Positions 28,601 through 38,255 are shown, counted from the first letter of the stretch. The stretch: DNA of 64,000 nucleotides from Arcobacter nitrofigilis DSM 7299 (GCF_000092245.1 NC_014166.1:2170001-2234000); one strand, 5' to 3'. The notes: a model not told the origin generated them from the letters alone. Numbers and translations: made by a program.

Positions 28601-31600
28601 TTGCAAAGATGTGTTTCTAGCAAACCCAGCTTTTGAATCAGTATTTATTAATTCAGGTGAGCAACTAGCAGACGTACTAAGTGGAAAGACAAAAGCTATA
28701 GATGCCATGATGATGGAAACATCCATAGATGAAGCAAAAGAAATCTATGCTGATCTACCAACTTCATATTATTTTAATGCTTTATTACGAGAAACAGTTA
28801 AAAGTTGGGTTTCAAATATGCCCAATAATATCCCCCTTAAAATTTTAGAAATTGGCGCAGGAACAGGTGCAACAAGTGAACAATTATTGCCATTATTACC
28901 AAAAGATAGAAGTACATATTATTATACAGATGTATCTCCTATATTTTTACAACGAGCTAATAAAAACTTTGAAGAATATAACTTTGTAAACTATACCCTG
29001 TTTGATATCAATAAAAATCCTAAGGAACAAGGACTAGATTATAATAGCTTTGATTTAATAATTGCTTCAAATGTTTTACATGCTGCTGATGATTTGCAAC
29101 ATACTATGAACAATGTATCAAAACTATTAAAACCAAATGCTATGTTATTTATGTATGAAATTATAAAAGAAACATTAATTGGAGAACTTACTACGGGCTT
29201 ATTATTACCTATAGTTAAAGATACAGAACTACGAGGAATGCAACCTTTTATGACAAAAAATCAATGGGAATCTCTATTGATAAAATTAGGTTTTAAAAAT
29301 TTCCATTCCATACCTGAAGAAAATACAGATACTTCTTTCATAGGAGAAAGAATTTTATTAGCACAACAAAAAGAAGTAATAAGTGAAGAAAAAGAATATA
29401 ATAATTATTTCCATCATATTCAGTGGGATAAAAATGAAGTTCCAATAGAAAAAATTAATCATTTATTAAAAGAAAGCTCAAACTGGCTCATTTGCAGTGA
29501 TAAAGTAGGATATACACAAGAACTTACCTCATTACTTAAACAACATAATCAAAATGTATCTAATATTGAATTAGATATATCTTCAAAATTGCTTAATGAA
29601 AAAATAAAAGAAACATTTAATAATAATAAACCTGTTCAAATTTTATATTTATGGGGAGTTGAAAATATATCATTAAATCAATTATCAGGTTCTCAATTAC
29701 AAGAAAAGCAAGCAGTTTCATCCTTAAAATTACTAGATATATTATCTGCATTATCACAAATAAATTTAAAAAATTTAAAAAATCTAAGTATTATAACAAA
29801 TGGATCTCAACATACTAGTGCCATTCCTAATCAAAATATTGCATTATCCCAAGCCACACTTTGGGGTTTTTCTCAAGTTGTTGCATTAGGTCACCCTGAA
29901 TTAAAAGTCAAACTAATTGATTTTGATACAGAAATGTCTATAAAAGATAATAGTATAGATTTATTAAAGAATCTTCTAAGTAAAAATAATTCAAATGAAT
30001 ACCAACTTATTTTACGTAAAAACAATTGCTATTTACCTCGTATACGATCTTTAGAAAATACTGATATAACTCCAACTATCCAAAAAGTAAATATTGATGC
30101 TAATGGATGGTATGTAATTGCAGGTGGATTAGGTGGATTAGGTTTAAAAACAGCTTCTTGGCTAATAGAAAATGGGGCAAAAAATATTTTACTTATTGGT
30201 CGTAGTAAGCCTAATATTCAGGCAAAAGAGGAAATAGACAACTTTACTAAATTAGGAATTAATATTAAAGTAGCACAGCTTGATATTACAGATTATGAGT
30301 CTCTAGAAAAATTAATTAATAATCTTGATTTACCCCTTAAAGGTGTAATACATAGTGCAGTTGTTCGTGATACTAAAACCCTAGGAGAAATGTCACAAAA
30401 GGAAAGAACCCTTGCTGTTATTTCACCAAAACTTGAAGGTGCTTGGAATTTACATAAAATTACTCAGAACCATAAAGAGTTAGATTTATTTATATTATAC
30501 TCTTCTTCTGTATCTTTAATCCCAGCAAGAGGTTTACCAGAATATGTTGCAAGTAATGCCTTCTTAGATGCATTAGCACACTATAGAAAATCTAAAAATT
30601 TACCAGCCATAAGTATTAGTTGGGGAGCTTGGGCGGAAGTTGGAACAGTTGCTAACACAAGTCAAGAAGAACAATTAAGACAAAATGGCTTAAATAGTAT
30701 TGGAGTAAAACAATCTTTTAATTGCTTAGAACAAATTATTACAGGAGATTTTAAAGATACCCACATGGGAATATTTGATGTAAATTGGAATAAACTACTA
30801 CAAAATCATCCAAAAAATCAACTATCTAGCTATTTTAAAGATGTATTAACAGTATCATATATTGAACAAAAACAAGGGAGTGAAGAAAATTTAGCTCAAC
30901 AACAACATAAATTGCTAGAAAATCTTAAATCATCTAAAAATTCTGGACAATCCTTAGAGTTCATTAGTGATTATTTAAAACAAAAAATTTCTGTATTATT
31001 ACGCATAAATGTAGATGATGTACCTTCAGAAAAAGATTTATTGCACTTGGGAATTGACTCTTTAATGTTTTTAGATTTACTAAATAATCTTAATCAAGTA
31101 TTACAAATCAAAGTAAAACCAAATGAAGTAATGGCAAATTTAAATATAAATGCCATAAGTGAACATTTATTAAAAGCTATGCAAAGTACAAATCATTCTG
31201 ACATAGCAGAGTTACTCCTAGTTGATAAAGATTCTTTAACAAAACCTTTTCCTCTAACAGATATTCAACAAGCCTATTGGATTGGTAGAGATCAGCATAT
31301 GGATTTAGGAAATATTGCTTGCCATGGATATATGGAAATTGAGTGTAAAGATTTAGATATAGCGTTATTAGAAGATGCGTGGAACAAACTAATTCAAAGA
31401 CATGAAATGTTATGTTGCATAATTCATCCTTATGGACAACAACAAATATTAGACAATGTAAAAGAATATCATTTTGAAGTAAGAGATTTTAGTAAAACTG
31501 CAAAAAAAGTTAGTGATAAAGCATTGGAAGAAATACGAACAGAATTATCACATAGAGTACCTCAAACTGATAAATGGCCACTATTTGATATACATGCCAC

Positions 31601-34600
31601 TAAACTGCAAAACAATGTTACAAGACTACATATTAGTCTAGATAATATCATGACAGATGGTCGGAGTATTGGTATTATGCTAAGTGAATGGGTGCATATA
31701 TATAATAATCCTCAAGATACTTTACCTAACTTATCTCTGACATTTCGAGATTATATTATGACTTTTGAAGCATACAAACAAACAGAGGATTATCATAAAG
31801 CTAAAAAGTATTGGGTAGATAGGTTAGATGAAATTTATCCTTCACCACAATTACCCCTTGCTAAAGATCCATCTAAAGTTAGTACTCCTAAATTTATTCG
31901 TAGAGAATTTCATTTAAGTGAAGAAAAATGGCAAATATTAAAAAGCTTAGGAGCACAAAAGGCAGGACTTACTCCTTCTGGAATTTTACTTTCAGTATAT
32001 GCACAAGTATTATCTCTTTTTAGTAATAGTGCAAAATTTACTTTAAATGTACCAACATTTAATCGTTTGGCTGTACATCCCCAAGTTAATGATATTATTG
32101 GAGAATTTACTTCTCTTATTTTACTAAGTGTTGATTTTAGCAAGCAATTATCTTTTAAAGAACAAGCAAATATCTTGCAAAAACAACTTTTGAAAGACCA
32201 ATCTTATGATTCTTTTAGTGGTGTTTCTGTTATGAGAGAACTAGCAAAACATTCTAAACAAGCCAATATGCCAGTTGTATTTACTAGTACCTTTGGTTTA
32301 GCTGAAAATGTTAATACCACTTTTAGTGAACATGAAAGCCAAGCCAAAGAGCTTGGAAAACAGATTTATACAATAAGTCAAACACCTCAAGTTTATATTG
32401 ATAATCATGTTCATGACTATGGTGGTTCTTTAAATGTATATTGGGATTGTGTAGATGAGTTATTTCCAGAAGGAATGCTTGATAGTATGTTTGAGGCATA
32501 TGGTAATTTATTGGAACAATTAGCTAATAATGAACAAGTATGGGAATCAACCCAAGCAATTAAAATACCTATATCACAAGAACAAAAACGTATTCAGTAC
32601 AATAATACTCAAAACTTTGATTATTTACCAAAGCAAGATGATTTATTAAGTGGTTTTTTACGTCAAGTGAAACAATCTCCTAATCACTCTGCATTAATTA
32701 CAAATAATGAAAATCTAAGCTATAAGGAATTATTTGAAAGATCTTGCTTTTTTGCTTGGCAATTACAAGAATCAGATATAAACCCCTTAGAAAAAGTAGC
32801 TATCATATTACCAAAAGGATGGCAACAAATATCTTCTATAATTGCTACACTTGGTGTCAATGGGACATATGTACCTTTTGATTATAAATTACCAGAAAAA
32901 AGGTTATTACAGTTATTAGAAGTAGCCAAAATCTCTTATGTAATTACTTCTAAAGAAATGAAAGATAATTTTACTTGGCCAAAAAATATAAAATTAATAA
33001 CTACTCCATCAAATTGGGGAAAAGAAGAAGAGAAAATTGTACAAAATAACAATATTGAATTTATGCCATCAAACAATCAACAGTTGGCATATATTATATA
33101 TACTTCTGGTTCTACGGGTATACCTAAGGGAGTGATGATAAGTCATCATAGTGCATTAAATACTATACTTGATATTAATGATAGATTTAAAATAACAAGT
33201 GATGATATAGTATTTGGTTTATCAGGAGTACATTTTGATTTATCAGTATATGATATATTTGGTACATTAAATGCAGGAGCTTGCCTAGTATTACCAAATG
33301 AAGAAGGGACAAAAGATCCAAATCATTGGATAGATCTCATTGAAAAACATAAAATTACTATTTGGAACAGTGTACCTGCATTATGCGAAATGCTACTTAT
33401 TCAAACAAATGCAAATAAAGTAACTATGCAAGAGATGCGATTAGTCCTATTGAGTGGAGATTGGATACCACTATCACTCAAAGACAAGCTACAAAAAAGT
33501 ACAAAAAATGCAAAACTTTATAGTCTTGGTGGTGCTACAGAAGCATCTATTTGGTCTATTTATTATCCTATTGAAGATATTGACCCTACTTGGAATAGTA
33601 TTCCCTATGGAAGGCCTCTAGCAAATCAACAATTTTATGTTTTAAATGAAAAATATAATGATTGCCCACAATTAGTTATAGGTGATTTATATATTGGAGG
33701 AGAAGGCTTATTTATGGGCTACTGGCAAGATGAAGGAAAAACAAAAGAATCATTTATTATCCATCCAATAAGTGGAGAGAAACTATATAAAACTGGAGAT
33801 AAAGGTCGTTTTCATCCTAATGGTTATATTGAATTTTTAGGACGAAATGACTTACAAGTAAAAATCAATGGACACCGTATTGAACTAGGAGAAATAGAAT
33901 CTTCACTTCTTCAAAATGAGCTTATTCAAAATGTTGTAGTTACAGCTATTGACACCTATGGAAATAGTGAAATATCTACTAGTATAAAAGATAATAAACA
34001 AAAACTTATCGCCTATTGTGTGTGCAAAGAGAAAAACTTAAGTGAAATTGAAAGTAAATTAAAAATATGGACTAAAGAACGATTACCAAATTATATGGTA
34101 CCCAATCATTTCTTTATATTAAATAGTATACCTTTAACAAAAAATGGTAAGTTAGATAGAAAAGCATTACCTTTACCAAGTAATGAAAAAAAAGAAATCA
34201 AAAGTAGTACTCCTCAAACAGAAAATGAAAAATTATTATTATCTATATGTAGGGAAATTTTACAAGTAGATGATATTAATATACATAGTGACTTTTTTGA
34301 TATTGGAGGAGATTCTCTTCAGGCAACAAGACTAAGTATATCATTACAAAAAGAAGGCTTTAATCTATCTGTAAATCAGATATTTATGAACCCCTTCTTA
34401 GAAGATATGGCACAGTTTATAAAAGCCCAAAATGATTCTTCTCTGGAAAATAAAAAACAAGAAATGATAAGCTTAGAGTTTAATAATTCGTCTAGTATTT
34501 TAACATCCTTTAATACTATTAGTGAAGAAAAACCAAATATATTTTGTATACATGGTAGTGATGGAGGAGTTTTTGTATTTAATGAATTAGCAGATCAATT

Positions 34601-35309
34601 AGAAAATGATTTTAATATTTATGGTATTGCTGCTCAATCGACTATTGAAAAAAACAACATTTCAGACATTGCAAGTAGCTATTTAGAACAAATAAATACA
34701 AGGGACACAGCCTATCCACCTATTATTTGCGGATTTAGTTCTGGAGGATTTGTTGCGTGGGAAATTGCTCGTCAATTAAAAGAAAGAGGAGAAGACTTAA
34801 CTCAATTAATTTTAATTGATACTCAGTTTTTACCACAAGAATTAAAAGATAACTCTTTATTAATCCTAGTTCTATTTGCTTTATCTTTTAACATGAATAT
34901 AGAGCTTCTTCCAATAAAAGAAGAACTAATAGTAAAATTGAAGAATAATACATATACAAATAGTGAGTTAAATGAAATACAAAAACTAAATGAAGAAGAA
35001 TTTGAAGATTTATTTGAACAACTAATTGATTCAAATAGCTTATTAAATAATGATAGCACTAATTTACGTCGGAAGTTTAATATTTTTAAACAGTATGTAG
35101 AGTTTACAATAGAGTATGATATGCCACATCTATCAAGTGTTGATACATTACTTCTTCAAGCGAAACAAAGTGTAAAAAATCACCAAAGTTGGAATAGTTT
35201 CGGTGATAAAATACAACATATTGAAGTGGATGGAAACCATATGAGTTGCTTACAATACCCAAATGTAAGTTCAATATCTAATACAATACAAAATTTTAGT
35301 AAAAAGTAG
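25593..35309 (+). CDS. Hybrid PKS-NRPS with release: KS-AT-MT-KR-ACP-Cy-A(Cys)-PCP-TE
   Basis: The 3238-aa terminal synthase resembles yersiniabactin HMWP1 in domain order but carries its own A domain. KS (about 12-430) has SACSTS with Cys173 and HGTGT. AT (about 525-830) has GHSVG with Ser621 and HAFH (721-724), indicating malonyl-CoA. A C-methyltransferase (about 1000-1270) has the SAM motif LEIGAGTGA. KR (about 1504-1690) has GGLGGLG and an intact Tyr1651/Asn1655. ACP serine is about 1823. Cy has D2017, D2022 and S2025. The A domain (about 2360-2870) reads exactly as the cysteine code DLYNLSLIWK. PCP serine is about 2908. The thioesterase has GFSSG with Ser3049 and a candidate catalytic His3216. 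It should add a methylated, reduced C2 unit, form a final thiazoline and release the acid by hydrolysis or cyclization. Confidence 0.93.
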   Translation: MNYKNISDNPDAIAVIGMSGIFPQAKDINKYWDNLINGVESIIQFSNEESSTKGHFVRAAATVDDIDCFDAKFFNYSAYEAEILDPQQRLFLECCWHALEEAGYSPDKAGNVGVFAGSNISTYLLLAQQSILAKGDTTHLLQLLMGNDKDYLATRVSYKLNLTGPSICVQSACSTSLLSIHTAVQSLLNGECKMALAGGVNISIPQELEYEYKEGMIFSPDGHCRAFDADAKGTVAGNGVGAVVLKPLSDAIEDGDSIHAVILGSAVNNDGARKIGYTAPSIEGQSSVIAQAIALADIPVNTIDYIETHGTGTPLGDPIEIRSLSQVFQNETKEKGFCAIGSVKPNIGHLNCAAGIASFIKTVLSLKNAQIPPSLHYKKANPEIDFINTPFFVNDKASLWPKRNHPRRAGVSSFGFGGTNVHMILEQAPEKIETNIKKDDEINLVVLSAQSQKQLHTLAEDYNNYLQNTEESLQNISFTSIEGRNHHNERLAIVAKNHNHLKQQVQEFLNTKENIQGYIGTKNYSTKIACLFTGQGSSYPNMAKELYTSNKLFHKNLNLCAKELENLLDIPLIDLIFGKEEHTNLLTQTKYAQPAIFAIEYSLYNMYRGMGIEFSVLAGHSVGEIVAACVADVFNLKDALKLITSRGQLVQNLETNKGGMLAIFTNQEIIDKYINIYPQLSIAAHNGPNHFVLSGENIILEKLIEQLDKDNIEYSKLKVSHAFHSSLLDPILDDFEKLVASFDMKIPNTQIVSNLYGRIVKNEEITTAKYWREHMRKPVLFMESINTLENMDINCFLECGPHPVLTNMGKKCVSNTDYQWIHSLQRNQEDKKIILSAVAQLYCKGIDIQWEGLAHNKDYQRVSLPTYPFDKQKYWLSTVADSLQTHKQDGPLTIWNNILSSGNKQAKEGSKALNISQLKYDEKVLITLAQSFIIKALRSLDLFTDDKKYSLDSILQKVIPQYHQLIQRFLEELNVVGLLKSKDKQFWQLKDINNQIIKEQKNDCKDVFLANPAFESVFINSGEQLADVLSGKTKAIDAMMMETSIDEAKEIYADLPTSYYFNALLRETVKSWVSNMPNNIPLKILEIGAGTGATSEQLLPLLPKDRSTYYYTDVSPIFLQRANKNFEEYNFVNYTLFDINKNPKEQGLDYNSFDLIIASNVLHAADDLQHTMNNVSKLLKPNAMLFMYEIIKETLIGELTTGLLLPIVKDTELRGMQPFMTKNQWESLLIKLGFKNFHSIPEENTDTSFIGERILLAQQKEVISEEKEYNNYFHHIQWDKNEVPIEKINHLLKESSNWLICSDKVGYTQELTSLLKQHNQNVSNIELDISSKLLNEKIKETFNNNKPVQILYLWGVENISLNQLSGSQLQEKQAVSSLKLLDILSALSQINLKNLKNLSIITNGSQHTSAIPNQNIALSQATLWGFSQVVALGHPELKVKLIDFDTEMSIKDNSIDLLKNLLSKNNSNEYQLILRKNNCYLPRIRSLENTDITPTIQKVNIDANGWYVIAGGLGGLGLKTASWLIENGAKNILLIGRSKPNIQAKEEIDNFTKLGINIKVAQLDITDYESLEKLINNLDLPLKGVIHSAVVRDTKTLGEMSQKERTLAVISPKLEGAWNLHKITQNHKELDLFILYSSSVSLIPARGLPEYVASNAFLDALAHYRKSKNLPAISISWGAWAEVGTVANTSQEEQLRQNGLNSIGVKQSFNCLEQIITGDFKDTHMGIFDVNWNKLLQNHPKNQLSSYFKDVLTVSYIEQKQGSEENLAQQQHKLLENLKSSKNSGQSLEFISDYLKQKISVLLRINVDDVPSEKDLLHLGIDSLMFLDLLNNLNQVLQIKVKPNEVMANLNINAISEHLLKAMQSTNHSDIAELLLVDKDSLTKPFPLTDIQQAYWIGRDQHMDLGNIACHGYMEIECKDLDIALLEDAWNKLIQRHEMLCCIIHPYGQQQILDNVKEYHFEVRDFSKTAKKVSDKALEEIRTELSHRVPQTDKWPLFDIHATKLQNNVTRLHISLDNIMTDGRSIGIMLSEWVHIYNNPQDTLPNLSLTFRDYIMTFEAYKQTEDYHKAKKYWVDRLDEIYPSPQLPLAKDPSKVSTPKFIRREFHLSEEKWQILKSLGAQKAGLTPSGILLSVYAQVLSLFSNSAKFTLNVPTFNRLAVHPQVNDIIGEFTSLILLSVDFSKQLSFKEQANILQKQLLKDQSYDSFSGVSVMRELAKHSKQANMPVVFTSTFGLAENVNTTFSEHESQAKELGKQIYTISQTPQVYIDNHVHDYGGSLNVYWDCVDELFPEGMLDSMFEAYGNLLEQLANNEQVWESTQAIKIPISQEQKRIQYNNTQNFDYLPKQDDLLSGFLRQVKQSPNHSALITNNENLSYKELFERSCFFAWQLQESDINPLEKVAIILPKGWQQISSIIATLGVNGTYVPFDYKLPEKRLLQLLEVAKISYVITSKEMKDNFTWPKNIKLITTPSNWGKEEEKIVQNNNIEFMPSNNQQLAYIIYTSGSTGIPKGVMISHHSALNTILDINDRFKITSDDIVFGLSGVHFDLSVYDIFGTLNAGACLVLPNEEGTKDPNHWIDLIEKHKITIWNSVPALCEMLLIQTNANKVTMQEMRLVLLSGDWIPLSLKDKLQKSTKNAKLYSLGGATEASIWSIYYPIEDIDPTWNSIPYGRPLANQQFYVLNEKYNDCPQLVIGDLYIGGEGLFMGYWQDEGKTKESFIIHPISGEKLYKTGDKGRFHPNGYIEFLGRNDLQVKINGHRIELGEIESSLLQNELIQNVVVTAIDTYGNSEISTSIKDNKQKLIAYCVCKEKNLSEIESKLKIWTKERLPNYMVPNHFFILNSIPLTKNGKLDRKALPLPSNEKKEIKSSTPQTENEKLLLSICREILQVDDINIHSDFFDIGGDSLQATRLSISLQKEGFNLSVNQIFMNPFLEDMAQFIKAQNDSSLENKKQEMISLEFNNSSSILTSFNTISEEKPNIFCIHGSDGGVFVFNELADQLENDFNIYGIAAQSTIEKNNISDIASSYLEQINTRDTAYPPIICGFSSGGFVAWEIARQLKERGEDLTQLILIDTQFLPQELKDNSLLILVLFALSFNMNIELLPIKEELIVKLKNNTYTNSELNEIQKLNEEEFEDLFEQLIDSNSLLNNDSTNLRRKFNIFKQYVEFTIEYDMPHLSSVDTLLLQAKQSVKNHQSWNSFGDKIQHIEVDGNHMSCLQYPNVSSISNTIQNFSKK

Positions 35310-35315
35310 ATTTTA

Positions 35316-36059
35316 ATGGATTCAATAACAAAAAACAAATGGATACAATACGAAGAAAAAGAAAATGTTAAATTACGTCTATTTTGCTTGCCATATGCAG
35401 GAGGAGGATCATCTATTTATCGGCTTTGGCAAAAATCAATGCCAGAGCATATACAAGTATGCAAAATTCAACTACCAGGTAGAGAAAATCGTATAGATGA
35501 GCAAGCAATAGATTCTATGGAAGACTTAGTAAAAACCCTAGCAAAGCAACTCTTTAATTATTTAGATAAACCATTTGCTCTCTTTGGTCATAGTATGGGA
35601 GCAATGGCTACATATGAACTTGCTAAATATTTATCAAATAATACCCCTTATAGTCCTAAGCATGTATTTGTATCTGGATGCAGAACACCTAATACTCCTC
35701 ATAACCATATAACATATCACCTAGAAGGTGAAGAGTTTATTGATTCGCTAAGACAAAGGGGAGGAACAAATGAAGTGCTATTAAATAATAAAGACTATAT
35801 GAAAATGGTCGAACCGACATTGCGTGCTGACTTAAAACTTATTGAAAGATGGCATCACAATGACATAGAAACCCTTAATTGCCCATTAACAGTATTAGGG
35901 GGAGTAAATGATACCTTAGTTTTACCAACTAACTTAAAACAATGGCATCAGTATACAAACAAAATATTTGAATTAAAATTATTTGAAGGTGACCACTTTT
36001 TTATAAATGATGATTCACATAATATTGCTTCAATAGTGGCAAATACATTAAAACAATAA
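35316..36059 (+). CDS. Type II (editing) thioesterase, YbtT-like
   Basis: The 247-aa alpha/beta hydrolase has FCLPYAGGG near the N-terminus, the nucleophile motif GHSMG with Ser93, and GDHFFIND with the catalytic His near the C-terminus. This is the standard type II thioesterase pattern (GrsT, YbtT, PchC). Such enzymes remove wrong or stalled acyl groups from carrier proteins in PKS/NRPS lines. It starts only 6 bp after the terminal synthase, so it belongs to the same operon. It probably clears mis-primed carriers among the many carrier domains here. Confidence 0.93.
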   Translation: MDSITKNKWIQYEEKENVKLRLFCLPYAGGGSSIYRLWQKSMPEHIQVCKIQLPGRENRIDEQAIDSMEDLVKTLAKQLFNYLDKPFALFGHSMGAMATYELAKYLSNNTPYSPKHVFVSGCRTPNTPHNHITYHLEGEEFIDSLRQRGGTNEVLLNNKDYMKMVEPTLRADLKLIERWHHNDIETLNCPLTVLGGVNDTLVLPTNLKQWHQYTNKIFELKLFEGDHFFINDDSHNIASIVANTLKQ

Positions 36060-36086
36060 AATAAATTATAAAGAAAGGATAGAAGA

Positions 36087-37448
36087 ATGTCAGAAACAAA
36101 AAAAATAATAGAAATGATTGAAAATGATAATACAACGCAAAAAGATTATGAAAATATAAAATTACCCAGTTCAATGAATGCTTTAGTAACCTTAAAAGAA
36201 GAAGAGAATATTTTTGGGGAAATGGAAACTGAAGATAAAGATATTTCAAAAACATTACATTACAAAGAAGTAACTATTCCTGAAGTTGGAGATGATGAAG
36301 TATTAATTGCTGTTATGGCTTCTGGAGTTAATCATAACACAGTATGGTCTGCAACTTTTGAGCCATTGCCAACTTTTAATTTTTTATCCCACTATGCTAA
36401 ATCAAATCCAAAAAATAAAAAACATAACTTAACTTATCATATATTAGGAAGTGATGCAGCAGGAGTTATTGTAAAACTTGGAACTAAAGTTCATGATAAT
36501 TGGAAATTAGGAGACAGAGTTGTTATTTGCCCAGCAGTTACTTCTAATACAAACCCTCAGTCTTATAAAGATTCGATGTCAGATCCAAACACAAAAGCTT
36601 GGGGATATGAAACAAATTTTGGTGGATTAGCAGAATTTTGTTTAGTTAAATCTACCCAACTAATGAAAAAACCAGAACACTTAACTTGGGAAGAAGCAGC
36701 CTCTTTATCTCTTGTTTCAAGTACAGCATATAGAATGTTAGTTTCTCAACATGGTGCAGAAATGAAACAAGGAGATAATGTCCTAGTTTGGGGAGGTGCA
36801 GGTGGAATGGGTGCAATGGGTATTCAATATGTACTAAATGGTGGAGGAAGACCTATTGCAGTTGTTTCTAGTGAAAAAAAAGCAGAACTAGTAAAAAAAC
36901 TAGGTTGTGAATATGTAGTAAATAGAGCAAAGAAAAATTTTAATTTCTTTAAAGAAGATGGAAGTATTAATAAAAGGCATCTTATTGCATTTAAAAGTAC
37001 AGTTGAACGCTTAATAGATAAAGAATCTGCTGATATTGTTTTTGAACATACAGGTAGAGAGACTTTTGGAGCAAGCGTTTTTGTTGCTAAAAGTGGAGGG
37101 AAAATTGTCACGTGCGGTTCTACTACAGGTTATGAGCATACATTTGATAATCGTTATTTATGGATGTATGTAAAATCTATCATAGGTTCACATGGAGCTA
37201 ATATCTATGAAGCCTATAATGCTAATAGATTATCATGCTTAGGAAAAATAAACCCTATATTATCAGAAGTGTATACCCTTGAAAACTCTATTGAAGGTTG
37301 CATAAAAGTTAAAAACAATCAACATATTGGGAAAGTTGGTATTTTATGCTTATCTCCCAAAGAAGGATTAGGTATCAAAGACCATGAATTACGTCAAAAA
37401 GTAGGTGAAGATAAAATTAATATCTTTAGAAACTTAAAAAATAAGTAA
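36087..37448 (+). CDS. Crotonyl-CoA carboxylase/reductase-like enzyme (alkylmalonyl-CoA supply)
   Basis: The 453-aa medium-chain reductase has the CCR length and hallmarks: NHNTVW near 82, WGYET near 172 and GGAGGMGAMG (236 onward). Tyr174-Glu175 and His369 line up with the Phe-Glu and His that, as I recall, hold CO2 in characterized CCRs. CCRs reductively carboxylate a 2-enoyl-CoA with NADPH to an alkylmalonyl-CoA, for example crotonyl-CoA to ethylmalonyl-CoA. The residue after His369 is Gly370 (SHGAN) where crotonyl-type enzymes commonly have Phe (SHFAN). As I recall, a Gly here is found in the octenoyl-CoA enzyme CinF and widens the pocket. It is the last gene of the operon, 27 bp after the thioesterase, with an AAAGGA ribosome site, and likely feeds the AT with the RAGH motif. 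Confidence 0.88.
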   Translation: MSETKKIIEMIENDNTTQKDYENIKLPSSMNALVTLKEEENIFGEMETEDKDISKTLHYKEVTIPEVGDDEVLIAVMASGVNHNTVWSATFEPLPTFNFLSHYAKSNPKNKKHNLTYHILGSDAAGVIVKLGTKVHDNWKLGDRVVICPAVTSNTNPQSYKDSMSDPNTKAWGYETNFGGLAEFCLVKSTQLMKKPEHLTWEEAASLSLVSSTAYRMLVSQHGAEMKQGDNVLVWGGAGGMGAMGIQYVLNGGGRPIAVVSSEKKAELVKKLGCEYVVNRAKKNFNFFKEDGSINKRHLIAFKSTVERLIDKESADIVFEHTGRETFGASVFVAKSGGKIVTCGSTTGYEHTFDNRYLWMYVKSIIGSHGANIYEAYNANRLSCLGKINPILSEVYTLENSIEGCIKVKNNQHIGKVGILCLSPKEGLGIKDHELRQKVGEDKINIFRNLKNK

Positions 37449-37450
37449 AT

Positions 37451-38155
37451 TTATTTATATAAATTATAAGCATCAAAATATGACATAGTTACATTAGGAC
37501 TTTGAATACACATAGCTCCTAAGTACTGTGTTGATATATTTAAAGGATACAAAAACCATTCTTTTATTTGAAAATTATCAATAGGTATTTCTTTAGTATT
37601 TTGAGGAATAACATGAAAACTATCAAGGGGAATACTAAGTCCTAAGCCCAATGCTTTAATATAAGCTTCTTTTCTCACCCAACAGTAAATAAAAGCCTCT
37701 TTTTGCTTCTCTAGGGCTAGGTTTTTTATCCAAAGTCTTTCTCTTTTTGTAAAATATCTTGTTGAAATATCTATGATATTGCTATCACAATTCATATTTT
37801 CCAAATCAATTCCAATCTCATTATTTCTTGAAAATGTGATTATAGACATATCTGTACTATGACTTATATTAAAATAAAGGTTGCTTCCTTTTATATATAT
37901 CTTGCCATAATTATTTTTATATAAAGTAATTGAATATGAATCATTATCAAGGTAATACTTAAGTAGTATTTTTAGCGTTATCCTTGTAGTAATGTATGCT
38001 TTTTTTTTATTGCTAATTCGATATTTATTAGCACGATTTAATTCATCGGGAGTTAATAATTCACTATATTTATAAATATCTTCAGATATTTTATCTATTT
38101 CTATTTTCCAAATATGTACATTATTATTAAATAAAGGAACCATAAGGTTTTCCAT
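37451..38155 (-). CDS. 4'-Phosphopantetheinyl transferase, Sfp type
   Basis: The 234-aa protein carries both Sfp-type motifs: GIDLE with Asp117 and Glu119 binding magnesium, and WVRKEAYIKA with Glu163 and Lys167. Sfp-type enzymes attach the phosphopantetheine arm to carrier domains. This cluster needs it for the six carrier domains of the FAAL and the four synthases. It converges on the CCR gene with only two bases between the stop codons, so there is no room for a separate terminator. Broad-range Sfp enzymes are commonly linked to siderophore NRPS loci, as EntD is. Confidence 0.93.
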   Translation of the reverse strand: MENLMVPLFNNNVHIWKIEIDKISEDIYKYSELLTPDELNRANKYRISNKKKAYITTRITLKILLKYYLDNDSYSITLYKNNYGKIYIKGSNLYFNISHSTDMSIITFSRNNEIGIDLENMNCDSNIIDISTRYFTKRERLWIKNLALEKQKEAFIYCWVRKEAYIKALGLGLSIPLDSFHVIPQNTKEIPIDNFQIKEWFLYPLNISTQYLGAMCIQSPNVTMSYFDAYNLYK

Positions 38156-38255
38156 TCTCTACATCTTCTGTAAATATTATCATATATTTCATTATTAATT
38201 ATCTATTCATAATATCTGTTCTGACAGATTTTAAATTTACTTTACACTTAAAAAT

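Noticed and set aside
9790-35309. Polyunsaturated fatty acid or polyketide-only synthase
   Set aside because: There are no tandem ACPs or FabA-like dehydratases; Cy, A and PCP domains and a TE show a hybrid PKS/NRPS line.
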